DNA from: Opitutia bacterium
Lineage (GTDB): Bacteria; Verrucomicrobiota; Verrucomicrobiia; Opitutales; Opitutaceae
Direction of reading: 5' to 3'
DNA: 55,866 nt
Assembly: GCA_003142615.1 (NCBI GenBank)
Contig: PLMW01000038.1
Location: forward strand, 30,886-86,751
The notes beneath the pieces are model-generated. The model saw nothing but the letters and a program-made list of their open reading frames with translations. It ran no database searches and had not been told where the DNA came from. Below, piece after piece: positions 42,865-51,448 of this stretch; positions within the stretch are counted from its first letter, which is position 1; every line of letters begins with the position of its first letter. Position numbers and translations under genes: made by a program.

Positions 42865-43968
42865 ATGATCATCGGACTTCCCAGGGAAATCAAACAACAG
42901 GAGCATCGCGTCGCCCTGCTCCCCTCCGCCGCCTACCAGCTCATCAAGCGGGGCCACTCCGTCATTGTCGAAAGAAACGCCGGCATCGGCTCGGGTTATC
43001 CCAACGCCGACTACGAGCAGGCCGGCGCCACCCTCGTCGATTCGCACGCGGCCGTGTTCGAACAGGCCGGCCTCGTCGTGAAGGTCAAGGAGCCGCTGCC
43101 GGAGGAATATCCGCTGCTGCGTCCGGGCCAGGTTCTCTTCACCTACCTGCACCTGGCCGCCGACAAGGCGCTGACGGAAGCCCTGATGAAATCCGGCGTC
43201 ACGGGCATCGCCTACGAAACCATCGAGGTGAACCGCCGCCTGCCGTTGCTCGAACCGATGAGCGAGATCGCCGGGCGCATGTCCATCCTCGTCGGCGGTT
43301 ACTTCCTCGCCAAACACAATGGCGGCAGCGGCATGTTGCTGGGGGGCGTGCCGGGCGTGCTGCCCGGCAAGGTGGTGGTGCTGGGTGGCGGCGTCTCCGG
43401 CATCAACGCCGCCCGCATGGCCATCGGCCTTGGCGCGGATGTCACCATCCTCGAGGTCGACCTCGAACGGATGCGCTTCCTCGACATCACCCTGCACACC
43501 TCCCACACCCTGTATTCCAGCGAAGCGCATTTGCTGGAGCTGCTTCCGGCGGTCGATCTTCTGATCGGCGCCGTCCTGGTGCCGGGCGCGAAGGCTCCGC
43601 GGCTGATCAATCGCGAAATGCTGCGCCGCATGCGGCCCGGCAGCGTGCTGGTGGACATCGCCATCGACCAGGGCGGCTGCGCCGAGACGTCGCACCCGAC
43701 GACGCACAACAACCCGGTTTTCGTCGAGGAAGGGGTCATCCATTACTGTGTGGCCAACATGCCCGGTGCCTACGCCCGGACTGCGACACAGGCGCTTACC
43801 AACGTCACCCACCGCTACGTCGAGTTGCTGGCCGACAACGGCCTGGCCGAAGCCTGCCGGCTGCAGCCCGCGCTGGCCGGCGGCATCAACGTCCAGAACG
43901 GCCGCATCACCTGCAAGGCCGTGGCGGACGCGCACGGACTCAAGTTCAACCCGCCGCAACTCGACTGA
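42865..43968 (+). CDS. ald: Alanine dehydrogenase
   Basis: The 367-residue enzyme starts [19 protein letters not shown]. It has the substrate residues in [17 protein letters not shown] and FTYLHLA, the NAD motif [17 protein letters not shown], and the conserved SCITVP-like segments ([17 protein letters not shown] as [16 protein letters not shown]). It interconverts alanine and pyruvate with ammonia. It starts 39 bases after leuA, so the two may be co-transcribed, though there is no close functional link except that both draw on pyruvate-derived carbon. Confidence 0.94.
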   Translation: MIIGLPREIKQQEHRVALLPSAAYQLIKRGHSVIVERNAGIGSGYPNADYEQAGATLVDSHAAVFEQAGLVVKVKEPLPEEYPLLRPGQVLFTYLHLAADKALTEALMKSGVTGIAYETIEVNRRLPLLEPMSEIAGRMSILVGGYFLAKHNGGSGMLLGGVPGVLPGKVVVLGGGVSGINAARMAIGLGADVTILEVDLERMRFLDITLHTSHTLYSSEAHLLELLPAVDLLIGAVLVPGAKAPRLINREMLRRMRPGSVLVDIAIDQGGCAETSHPTTHNNPVFVEEGVIHYCVANMPGAYARTATQALTNVTHRYVELLADNGLAEACRLQPALAGGINVQNGRITCKAVADAHGLKFNPPQLD

Positions 43969-44045
43969 GCGGTCGGTGGGAATTTGTCGGACCTTGGTCG
44001 TATCGAGCGCCGTCAGTCGTTGTCGTCGGAGCCGATGGTCCCGGA

Positions 44046-44068
44046 CCGGCCTCTCCGAGGCCGGCTAC
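44046..44068 (-). repeat. GTAG-headed REP-like palindrome
   Basis: On the minus strand GTAG (44068-44065) is followed by CCGGCCTC, loop GGA and GAGGCCGG (ending at 44046). It has the same layout as the REP-like elements at 14415 and in the two BIME-like copies. It sits in the gap between alanine dehydrogenase and the GYF protein. A downstream T-run is lacking, so it is not a terminator. Confidence 0.5.
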
Positions 44069-44161
44069 AGTGAAGCGGCAATCACCCACGGACCTTGAAT
44101 CCGACAAACGCTCCGTCGTTTACCCCTTGCCGAAAACTCTGCCGCCGACTAAACGCCTGCC

Positions 44162-44821
44162 ATGTTCAAAATCATCGGAGCAGACGGCAAGGAGTACGGT
44201 CCCGTCACGGTTGACCAAATCAAAGAATGGATCAGTGCGGGCCGGGCGAATCAAGGGACGATGGCCCAACAAGCGGGCGACATGGGCTGGAAACCGCTCG
44301 GCCAATACGCCGAGTTTGCGGACCTGCTGGGCGCGAAGCCGCCCGTCGTCACCCCGGGGCCCGCTGACATTGCGCCATCGCCCGATGTCGCGAGTGGCGC
44401 GGATTCCGCGGCCCGGGCGCGGGCGGTGCAGATGGTCAACGGCCCGGCCATCGGGCTGATCGTCGCCATGGTTCTGGGTATTGCGTTGAGCGTCTTCGGC
44501 ATCGTTTTCCACCTGCAGGGCAGGAGTTGGGGGCGGCCGCCGCCCATGATGAATCCCGAGGCGGAACGCATGTATAACCTGTTTCACCAGTTCGGCGGGA
44601 CGTTGGGCGCCGTGGCCGGTATCATCAGCATCGCCATCGGCCTTTTCGTTCTCCTCGGCGCGCTCAAGATGCAGAAGCTTTCCAATCACGGCCTGGCCAT
44701 GGCCGCGGCGATCGTGGCCATGATCCCCTGTTTTTCTCCGTGCTGCCTGCTCGGCCTGCCCTTCGGCATCTGGGCGCTGGTGATGCTGAACAAGCCGGAG
44801 GTCAGATCACAGTTTTCCTGA
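44162..44821 (+). CDS. GYF-like domain membrane protein
   Basis: The 219-residue protein has an N-terminal GYF_2-type domain (about 1-55: MFKIIGADGKEYGPVTVDQI, then W and GWKPL), a Pro/Ala linker, and three hydrophobic segments (IGLIVAMVLGIALSVFGIV; LGAVAGIISIAIGLFVLLGA; LAMAAAIVAMIPCFSPCCLLG). The short linker between the last two contains a CFSPCC motif. Such proteins are widespread in Verrucomicrobia and Planctomycetes without known role. The GYF part may bind proline-rich peptides. A relative with the same first 20 residues is encoded at 45278-46141. Confidence 0.78.
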   Translation: MFKIIGADGKEYGPVTVDQIKEWISAGRANQGTMAQQAGDMGWKPLGQYAEFADLLGAKPPVVTPGPADIAPSPDVASGADSAARARAVQMVNGPAIGLIVAMVLGIALSVFGIVFHLQGRSWGRPPPMMNPEAERMYNLFHQFGGTLGAVAGIISIAIGLFVLLGALKMQKLSNHGLAMAAAIVAMIPCFSPCCLLGLPFGIWALVMLNKPEVRSQFS

Positions 44822-44832
44822 CCGCGCGGCCC

Positions 44833-45252
44833 GTGAATGCCCCCGCGGTCGTGCCGCCGAAGCTGAGCCCGCGTCCGCGACGGACCGTCTGGAGCGCGGT
44901 CATGTGGGGTCTCGCCCTCGCGGGCGGCGGTTTGCTTTTCGTGGTCGATCCGGCGCAACACGCCCTTTATCCCGCCTGCTGGTTCTATGCGACCACCGGC
45001 TTGCGTTGCCCCGGGTGCGGCGGCCTGCGCGCCACCCACCAGTTGCTGCACGGGCATCTCGCGGCGGCGTGGGCGCTCAACCCGCTCGCCGTCCTGCTCA
45101 TGCCGTTGTTCGCGTGGTTCGGCGTCGATGCCGTCCTGACGCTGGTGCGGGGGCGCGGTCTCCCGAAATCAACGCCCCGGCCGGCCGTGATCTGGCTCGG
45201 CGCCGCCGGCCTGCTCGCCTTCGGTATCCTGCGAAATCTGCCGGGGCCGTGA
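44833..45252 (+). CDS. DUF2752 membrane protein
   Basis: The 139-residue protein starts with GTG at 44833. It carries the DUF2752 signature YPACWFYATTGLRCPGCGGL followed by RATHQLLHGHLAAAWALNP, with three cysteines in CPGCGG and upstream, and three hydrophobic segments. Its function is unknown; the cysteines may bind metal or form disulfides in the membrane. It is 11 bases after the GYF gene on the same strand, so the two are probably an operon. An upstream in-frame start would overlap that gene. Confidence 0.8.
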   Translation: MNAPAVVPPKLSPRPRRTVWSAVMWGLALAGGGLLFVVDPAQHALYPACWFYATTGLRCPGCGGLRATHQLLHGHLAAAWALNPLAVLLMPLFAWFGVDAVLTLVRGRGLPKSTPRPAVIWLGAAGLLAFGILRNLPGP

Positions 45253-45277
45253 GCGGCCGCCGGTTCCCCGGCCGGCA

Positions 45278-46141
45278 TCATTCGGCCGGCGACGGCGGAT
45301 TGCAGAGCGTCTCGTAGGCGACGACCAGGCTGCCGATGGTGATCGGCAGGGTGAGGAAAATGCCGACAATGAGCAGCAGCGCGCCCAGCATGCCGAGGAT
45401 GGCGGCGAGGATCATCAACCCGAACATCCGCCACCACTGCGCGGTGATCACGCGCCGGCTCACTTCCATGGCCGTCCAGAAATCCATTTTCTTGTCGATG
45501 ATCAGCAGCGTGGTGAAGGCCCATGCCACTGCCAGATAGATGCCGGGCAGGATCAGGAGCACGAGTCCAACGCAGGTGAGCAGCGAACTGACGAGTCCGC
45601 CGAGCATCAAGGGGACGAATGCCAGCGTAAACCCGGCAAACGCGTCGCCAAACTCCACGGTTTCCCCTCGCAACTGCCGCAGATAATAAAGATAGATTCC
45701 GCCGAGAAATACGCCGGTGAGCAGCAGATTCGCGATAATGCCCAGGAAGGGGATCGTTTTGAGCACTGCCTGCAGCACCGCCAACGCCACCACCACGACG
45801 ATTGTCGCCCCGACCAGCGGCAAGAAATGGTCTTTAAGCAATTCCCAGCTCCGGCCGATGGTGTCGCCGATGCTTAGCTTCGGGGCGCGGGCGACCAGGT
45901 CCGCGGCATAAATTTTGGCATCCATCGGGCCGGCGGGAGCCATGCCCGCCGCGGCTGGCGGCAGTCCGCTGATCGAACCGGCGGCAAACTCCGGAAATTC
46001 AGTGAGCGGCTTCCACTGGATGGAGCCCTCGCGTCTGGCCTTGGTCTTGTAGTCGGCCCGTCCAGCCGCAATCCACGATTTCACCTGCTCGACCGCGACG
46101 GGACCGTATTCTCTGCCATCGGCGCCGATGATCGTAAACAT
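45278..46141 (-). CDS. GYF-like domain membrane protein with DUF975-like helices
   Basis: From the ATG at 46141 the 287-residue protein starts MFTIIGADGREYGPVAVEQV, the same GYF_2-type domain as the protein at 44162. A proline-rich linker follows. About six hydrophobic segments (LVGATIVVVVALAVLQAVL; LLTGVFLGGIYLYYL; LTCVGLVLLILPGIYLAVAW and others) follow, with spacing like DUF975/DUF4013 proteins. The start was chosen to match its paralogue. Its function is unknown. The paired GYF proteins are convergent and flank the DUF2752 gene. Confidence 0.78.
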   Translation of the reverse strand: MFTIIGADGREYGPVAVEQVKSWIAAGRADYKTKARREGSIQWKPLTEFPEFAAGSISGLPPAAAGMAPAGPMDAKIYAADLVARAPKLSIGDTIGRSWELLKDHFLPLVGATIVVVVALAVLQAVLKTIPFLGIIANLLLTGVFLGGIYLYYLRQLRGETVEFGDAFAGFTLAFVPLMLGGLVSSLLTCVGLVLLILPGIYLAVAWAFTTLLIIDKKMDFWTAMEVSRRVITAQWWRMFGLMILAAILGMLGALLLIVGIFLTLPITIGSLVVAYETLCNPPSPAE

Positions 46142-46281
46142 GCCGCACGACAACAAACCCGGCGGATCGAGTCAACTGAGAGATGCGGCCTCTCCGGCCC
46201 ACCGTTCTCGCCCGGACCCGCGTGGCATGTGCGGCTACTAACCCCGCTCTTCCCACGGTATCGCGGACTCGCGACCCGTCT

Positions 46282-46500
46282 TCAGGTCTTCGGCGGCTGG
46301 GACGGCGCCGGCGTCTGCGTCGTGCCGCCGTGCTTGTGCTTTTTGTGGTGCTTCTTGTGCTTCCCGGACTTTGTGGGCGTGGTCGCCTGCGTCTGGGAAG
46401 ACTGATTCGGGCCGGGCGTGACCGGAGTCACGTCCGCCGCATAAGCCCCAAAGGCCGCCAGGGTGAACAAAAGGGAGCTGAGAATTACTTTGTGCTTCAT
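46282..46500 (-). CDS. Small secreted Lys/His-rich protein
   Basis: The 72-residue protein has a clear signal peptide (VILSSLLFTLAAFGAYAA), then about 50 residues rich in Thr/Pro with a KHKKHHKKHKHGG cluster. The histidine-lysine cluster could bind metal or nucleic acid, or coat polyanions. It resembles other short, low-complexity exported proteins of Planctomycetes and Verrucomicrobia. I cannot name a family, and length and composition are the only evidence beyond the signal. Confidence 0.6.
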   Translation of the reverse strand: MKHKVILSSLLFTLAAFGAYAADVTPVTPGPNQSSQTQATTPTKSGKHKKHHKKHKHGGTTQTPAPSQPPKT

Positions 46501-46652
46501 GATGCCGGTTGAGACGCGTCAATCAACGGGTGGTTACGGCGGCAGCAGGTTTCCCGCCGCCGCAAACCGTCGTTCCGTCGCGAGGTCGCGCCGCTGCAAG
46601 CTTTCGGCGTGACTCATCCGCCCAGGCGGACTTTCCTAGCGGCCAGTCATTG

Positions 46653-48332
46653 ATGACCGAGCCCGTCTCCTCCCCCTCCTGGTCGTGCGATCTTCTCCTG
46701 TTGACGCTGATGCTGGGCCTGCTTTTCGGGTTCCGCCTCGGCAGCCACCCGCTGGCCAACCCCGACGAGGGGCGGTATGCGGAAATCCCGCGCGAGATGA
46801 TTGCCGCCGGCGAGTTCGTCACACCCCGGCTCGACGGCGTGAAGTATTTCGAAAAACCGCCGTTGATGTACTGGGCGGTGGCGGCGTGCCTGCAGGCCTT
46901 CGGGCCGAATGAGTGGTCGGTGCGGGCGGCCCCCGCGCTGTTCGCCCTCGGCGGCGTCCTGCTCGCCTACGCCGCCGGGCGCCGGCTTTACGGACGGGAG
47001 GCGGGGCTGCTGGCGGCGGGCGTGCTCGGCACCTCGCTGCTCTATTTCGCCCTCACGCGCCTCCTGACCCTCGACATGGCCGTGGCGGTGCTGATGAGCG
47101 CGACGCTGTTCTGCTTCATCCTCGGCGTGCGCGAGCCGCCCGGCGCGTGCCGGCGGTGGCTGTTTTACGGGCTCTACGCCAGCGCCGCCCTGGCGACGCT
47201 GACCAAGGGCCTCATCGGCTTCCTCGTCACCGGCGCGGTGATGTTTCTCTGGCTGCTGGTCTTCAACCAGTGGAAGCGGCTGCGCCCGTTCCACCTGCCG
47301 ACGGGCGCGCTGCTGTTCCTCGCGATCGCGGCGCCGTGGCATCTGCTGGCCGCCGCGCGCAATCCGGAGTGGCCGCGGTTTTATTTCATCCATGAACACT
47401 GGGAGCGCTTCGTGTCCACCGGGCACAAGCGCTACGAGCCGTGGTGGTTCTACCTGCCGATGGTGTGCGCCGGCCTGTTCCCTTGGGTGGGTTTCCTGTG
47501 GGCATCGCTGCGCACCGCGCTCGCGGGCGGCTGGGCCCGGCGGAAGGAAAACGCCGACGCCTGGTTTCTGGTGCTCTGGGCGGCGTTCGTCCTGCTGTTC
47601 TTCTCGGCGTCGCAGTCGAAGCTCATTCCCTACATCCTGCCGGTGTTTCCGCCGGTCGCCGTGCTGATCGGCGCGTGGCTGGCGCGGGCCTCGACGGAAC
47701 CAGCGTCCACCCGGCTGCGGGTGGCCTTCGGCCTGTTCGCCTTCCTGTGCGGCCTGCTGGCCGTCGCGCTCTGCGTGGCGGTCCTGAAACCCGGGGTGAT
47801 CCGCGTGCCGAGCCAGGCGGAGCTGCTGCGGCCCTATGCGTTCGGCATGGCGGCCGTGCTGCTGCTCGGCGGCGTGGCCGCGCCGTGGGCGGCGCGGGTG
47901 CATGGCTTGCGCGCCGGGCTGCTGACGCTGGTCTCCACGTCGCTCGGCTTCTACCTCATCCTCATGCTGGCCGCGCCCTCCATCCAGCGTCCGGGCACGA
48001 AGGAGCTGGCGCTGCAGGCCGCGGCGCTGATCCGGCCGGGCGACCGCGTCTACCACTATCACGCCTTTTTCCACGACTTCACCTTCTACGCCCGGCGCAC
48101 CGTCGGCACGGTCACCTATCAGGACGAACTCGAACTGCCGTTCCTCGACCCGGCCGAGCGGGCCGCGCGCTTCATCGACGACGCCGGCTTGCGCCGCCAG
48201 TGGACCGGGCCGGAGCGCGTCATTGTCCTGGCCCGCAAGCAGGACCTGTGGGAACTCTTCGCCGATCCCGCGTTCCGTTATCATTTGCTCGGCGAGGACC
48301 AGAACCATTATCTCTTCAGCAACCGCCCCTGA
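46653..48332 (+). CDS. arnT: Lipid A L-Ara4N transferase (ArnT-like GT-C glycosyltransferase)
   Basis: The 559-residue multi-spanning protein opens with a membrane segment and NPDEGRYAEIPREMIAAGEF (about 33-52), whose Asp-Glu pair is the GT-C metal-acid site. FEKPPLMYWAVAACLQAFG and about a dozen hydrophobic segments follow, and the soluble C-terminal region ends around DLWELFADPAF. ArnT moves 4-amino-4-deoxy-L-arabinose from undecaprenyl phosphate to lipid A outside the inner membrane. The following genes supply that donor, so the specific name is supported by context. The ATG at 46653 is one base before the arnB gene spacing begins at 48334, giving a tight operon. Confidence 0.85.
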   Translation: MTEPVSSPSWSCDLLLLTLMLGLLFGFRLGSHPLANPDEGRYAEIPREMIAAGEFVTPRLDGVKYFEKPPLMYWAVAACLQAFGPNEWSVRAAPALFALGGVLLAYAAGRRLYGREAGLLAAGVLGTSLLYFALTRLLTLDMAVAVLMSATLFCFILGVREPPGACRRWLFYGLYASAALATLTKGLIGFLVTGAVMFLWLLVFNQWKRLRPFHLPTGALLFLAIAAPWHLLAAARNPEWPRFYFIHEHWERFVSTGHKRYEPWWFYLPMVCAGLFPWVGFLWASLRTALAGGWARRKENADAWFLVLWAAFVLLFFSASQSKLIPYILPVFPPVAVLIGAWLARASTEPASTRLRVAFGLFAFLCGLLAVALCVAVLKPGVIRVPSQAELLRPYAFGMAAVLLLGGVAAPWAARVHGLRAGLLTLVSTSLGFYLILMLAAPSIQRPGTKELALQAAALIRPGDRVYHYHAFFHDFTFYARRTVGTVTYQDELELPFLDPAERAARFIDDAGLRRQWTGPERVIVLARKQDLWELFADPAFRYHLLGEDQNHYLFSNRP

Positions 48333-48333
48333 C

Positions 48334-49515
48334 ATGTCCGCCTCCACCCCCGCCACGCCCAAGTCCCCCGTGAGCTTCCTGCCCTTTGCGCGCCCGGCCA
48401 TCGACGAGGAAACCATCGCCGGCGTGGCCGAGGTGCTGCGTTCCGGCTGGATCACGTCCGGACCGCAGGTCAAGGCCTTCGAGGCGAAGCTCTCCGAGTA
48501 TGCCGGTGGCCGCCCGGTGCGCGCCTTCAATTCCGGCACGGGCACCATGGAGATCGCGCTGCGCATCGCCGGTGTCGGCCCCGGTCATGAGGTCATCACG
48601 ACGCCGCTGTCCTGGGTCGCGACCGCCAACGTCGTCCTCGAGGTCGGCGCCCGGCCGGTCTTCGTCGACATCGACCCGGTGACGCGCAACCTCGACCCGG
48701 ACCGCATCGAGGCGGCGATCACGTCCGCGACCCGCGCGATCATTCCGGTCGACCTCGCCGGCCTGCCGGTGGACCGCGACCGGCTCTACGCCATCGCAAA
48801 AAGACACCAGCTGCGCGTCATCGAGGATGCGGCCCAGTCCTTCGGCAGCAGCTGGCAGGGCCGGCGCATCGGCGCCTTCGGCGACTTCGTCTCCTTCAGC
48901 TTCCACGCCAACAAGAACATCACGACCGCCGAGGGCGGCTGCCTGGTGCTCAACGACGAGCGCGAGGCCGGACTCGCCGAGCAATACCGCCTGCAGGGCG
49001 TGGTGCGCACCGGCTACGACGGCATGGAGGTCGACCTCGTCGGCGGCAAATTCAACCTGACCGACGTCGCGGCGCGCATCGGCCTCGGGCAGCTGCCGCA
49101 CCTCGACCTCGTCACGGCCCGGCGCCGCGAACTGGCGCGGGCCTACCTGGAGGCGTTCGACACGCCCTTGGTCCGCGACCTCGGGTTGCGTCTGCCGGTC
49201 GCCGATTTTGCGAACAGCAACTGGCACATGTTCCAGATCGTGCTGCCGGAGGAGCGGCTGACCATCAGGCGCGCCGAGGTCATGGCGCGGATGCACGCGG
49301 CCGGCATCGGCACCGGCGTGCATTATCCGGCCATGCATCTGTTCGCCGTCTACCGGCGGCTGGGCTGGCAGGAGGGCGCTTTCCCGCACGCCGAATACGC
49401 CGGCCGCAACATTCTGACGCTGCCGCTGTTCCCGGCCCTGACCCGCGCCGACGTCGCCCGGGTCGTCACCACCCTCCTCGAGATTCTTGCTGCCCACCAA
49501 AAGCAAAAGGTGTAG
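48334..49515 (+). CDS. arnB: UDP-4-amino-4-deoxy-L-arabinose aminotransferase (DegT/DnrJ type)
   Basis: The 393-residue PLP aminotransferase begins FLPFARPAIDEETIAGVAEVL, has SGWITSGPQVKAFE and the PLP lysine in FSFHANKNITTAEGG (Lys194). This is the ArnB-like DegT family pattern. It aminates UDP-4-keto-arabinose with glutamate. It is separated from arnT by a single base. Generic DegT sugar aminotransferases look similar, but the operon identifies the role. Confidence 0.9.
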   Translation: MSASTPATPKSPVSFLPFARPAIDEETIAGVAEVLRSGWITSGPQVKAFEAKLSEYAGGRPVRAFNSGTGTMEIALRIAGVGPGHEVITTPLSWVATANVVLEVGARPVFVDIDPVTRNLDPDRIEAAITSATRAIIPVDLAGLPVDRDRLYAIAKRHQLRVIEDAAQSFGSSWQGRRIGAFGDFVSFSFHANKNITTAEGGCLVLNDEREAGLAEQYRLQGVVRTGYDGMEVDLVGGKFNLTDVAARIGLGQLPHLDLVTARRRELARAYLEAFDTPLVRDLGLRLPVADFANSNWHMFQIVLPEERLTIRRAEVMARMHAAGIGTGVHYPAMHLFAVYRRLGWQEGAFPHAEYAGRNILTLPLFPALTRADVARVVTTLLEILAAHQKQKV

Positions 49516-49541
49516 CTGGGTTTTTGTCCTCCCGTCTCCCC

Positions 49542-50501
49542 ATGTCCTCCGCGTCTTCCTCCGTTTTCCTCTCCGTCGTCATCCCCGTCTACAACGAGGA
49601 GCCGAACCTGCCGACGCTCTTCGCCCGCCTCTACCCCGTGCTCGACGGGCTCGGCAAGTCCTACGAGGTCATCTTCACCAACGATGGCAGCGCCGACCGG
49701 TCGTACGAACTCCTACGCGCCCAGCACGCCGCGCGACCCGACGTCACCCGCGTCATCGACTTCAACGCCAACTACGGCCAGCACATGGCGGTCATGGCGG
49801 CGTTCGAGCGGGTGCGCGGCAAGGTCATCGTCACGCTCGACGCCGACCTGCAGAATCCGCCTGAGGAGATTCCGAAGCTGCTCGAGAAAATCGACGCGGG
49901 CCACGACTACGTCGGCGGCTACCGGCTGAACCGGCAGGACACGGTTTTCCGCACGTGGGCGTCGCGGCTCATCAACGTCGTGCGGCGGCGGACGACGAAC
50001 ATCGAGATGACGGACCAGGGCTGCATGCTGCGCGCCTACCGCCGCGCCGTGGTCGACGCGGTCGTGCGCAGCGGCGCCATCAACACCTTCATCCCGGCGC
50101 TGGCCTACAGTTTCGCCGGCAATCCCGCCGAGGTCGGCGTGCGGCACGCGGAGCGCCACGCCGGCGTTTCGAACTACTCGTTCTACAAGCTCGTCCGCCT
50201 CAACTTCGACCTCATCACCGGCTTCTCGCTCGCGCCGCTGCAGCTTTTCACGCTGTTTGCGCTGCTGTGCGCGGCGGGCAGCTTTCTGCTCGTGCTCGTG
50301 CTCGCCTACCGCCGTCTCTTCCTCGGCGCGGAGGCCGAGGGCATCTTCACCCTCTTCGGCATCGTGTTCTTCCTGCTGAGCGTGGCCATGGTCGGCATCG
50401 GCCTCATCGGCGAATATGTCGGCCGCACCTACCAGGTCGTCCGCACCCGCCGGCAATACCATGTGCGGGAGATGCTGGAGACGAAGCCACGCGATTTGTG
50501 A
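49542..50501 (+). CDS. arnC: Undecaprenyl-phosphate Ara4FN transferase (GT2)
   Basis: The 319-residue enzyme has a GT2 domain with VVIPVYNEEPNLPTLF, the DxD-type TLDADLQNPPEE, and two C-terminal transmembrane segments (TLFALLCAAGSFLLVLVLA; FGIVFFLLSVAMVGIGLIGEY), as in ArnC and PmrF. It moves Ara4-formyl-N to undecaprenyl phosphate. The ATG at 49542 is preferred to a TTG six codons upstream. Its stop overlaps the next start (GTGA). Dolichol-phosphate mannosyltransferase-like enzymes are the alternative. Confidence 0.88.
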   Translation: MSSASSSVFLSVVIPVYNEEPNLPTLFARLYPVLDGLGKSYEVIFTNDGSADRSYELLRAQHAARPDVTRVIDFNANYGQHMAVMAAFERVRGKVIVTLDADLQNPPEEIPKLLEKIDAGHDYVGGYRLNRQDTVFRTWASRLINVVRRRTTNIEMTDQGCMLRAYRRAVVDAVVRSGAINTFIPALAYSFAGNPAEVGVRHAERHAGVSNYSFYKLVRLNFDLITGFSLAPLQLFTLFALLCAAGSFLLVLVLAYRRLFLGAEAEGIFTLFGIVFFLLSVAMVGIGLIGEYVGRTYQVVRTRRQYHVREMLETKPRDL

Positions 50502-51412
50502 CCGCCAGACCCCGCATCCTTTTCTTCGGTTACAGCGAGGTGGGCCATGAGTGCCTCGAGCTGCTGCTGGCGCGCGACGACAACGTCGTCGCGCTCATCA
50601 CGCACGAGGATAATCCCGACGAAAAGATCTGGTTCAAAACGCCCGCCGTCGCGGCCCGCGAGCACGGCGTGACGGTGCGCACGCCTGCCGGCGTCAACAC
50701 GCCGGAATGGATTGAGAAGATCGCCGCGCTGCGGCCCGACCTGATCCTGTCCGTCTATTACCGGAACATGATCTGTGCGCCGATCCTCGCGCTGCCCCGG
50801 CTCGGCGCCTTCAACATGCACGGCTCGCTCCTCCCGAAGTACCGCGGCCGTGCGCCGATCAACTGGGCCGTGCTCCACGGCGAGCCGCGCATCGGCATGA
50901 CGCTCCACCGCATGGTCAAAAAGGCCGACGCCGGCCCCATTGTCGACCAGGAGGGCGTGGACCTCGGCCCGCGCGACACCGCCGAGCAGGCGTTCCGCAA
51001 GGTCCTGCCCTGCGCCCGCCGGGTGCTTGAACGCCAGATCGACGCCCTCCTCGCCGGCACCGCCCGGGAGACGCCGCAGGACGAGTCGCTGGCCACCTAT
51101 TTCGGCGGACGCCGGCCCGAGGACGGCCGCATCGCCTGGAAGCAGACCAACCGGGAGATCTTCAACCTCATCCGCGCCGTCACCGATCCCTACCCCGGCG
51201 CCTTCACCGACGTCGTCCCCGCGCGTCTCATGGTCTGGTGGGCCGAGCCCGATTCTCCCGCGACGCGCGGCCTTCGCGGCCGGCCCGGAGAAATCGTGTC
51301 GGTCAGCCCGTTCGTCGTCGCCACCGGCGGCGGCCTGCTCGAACTCACCCGCACCGAGTGGCGCGGCGCCCTGCCACCACCCGCTCTGCACGTCGGACAA
51401 GTTCTCGCCTAA
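50498..51412 (+). CDS. UDP-Ara4N formyltransferase (N-terminal half of ArnA, separate gene)
   Basis: The 304-residue protein starts with GTG overlapping the arnC stop and has the formyltransferase core. The catalytic Asn106 and His108 are in FNMHGSLLPKYRGRAPINW, and Asp144 is in KADAGPIVDQ. The C-terminal subdomain ends LPPPALHVGQVLA. It formylates UDP-Ara4N using 10-formyl-tetrahydrofolate, so the downstream transfer is directional. In E. coli this domain is fused to the dehydrogenase in ArnA; here the two are separate genes 36 bases apart. Confidence 0.88.
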   Translation: MTARPRILFFGYSEVGHECLELLLARDDNVVALITHEDNPDEKIWFKTPAVAAREHGVTVRTPAGVNTPEWIEKIAALRPDLILSVYYRNMICAPILALPRLGAFNMHGSLLPKYRGRAPINWAVLHGEPRIGMTLHRMVKKADAGPIVDQEGVDLGPRDTAEQAFRKVLPCARRVLERQIDALLAGTARETPQDESLATYFGGRRPEDGRIAWKQTNREIFNLIRAVTDPYPGAFTDVVPARLMVWWAEPDSPATRGLRGRPGEIVSVSPFVVATGGGLLELTRTEWRGALPPPALHVGQVLA

Positions 51413-51448
51413 TCGCGTCTTTTCCTCCAGCCTCCCGCCTTCAACCTC

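Noticed and set aside
46647-48566. Minus-strand frame of about 640 codons under arnT/arnB
   Set aside because: The translation is Arg/Gln/Glu-rich low complexity, typical of the antisense of membrane proteins in high-GC DNA.
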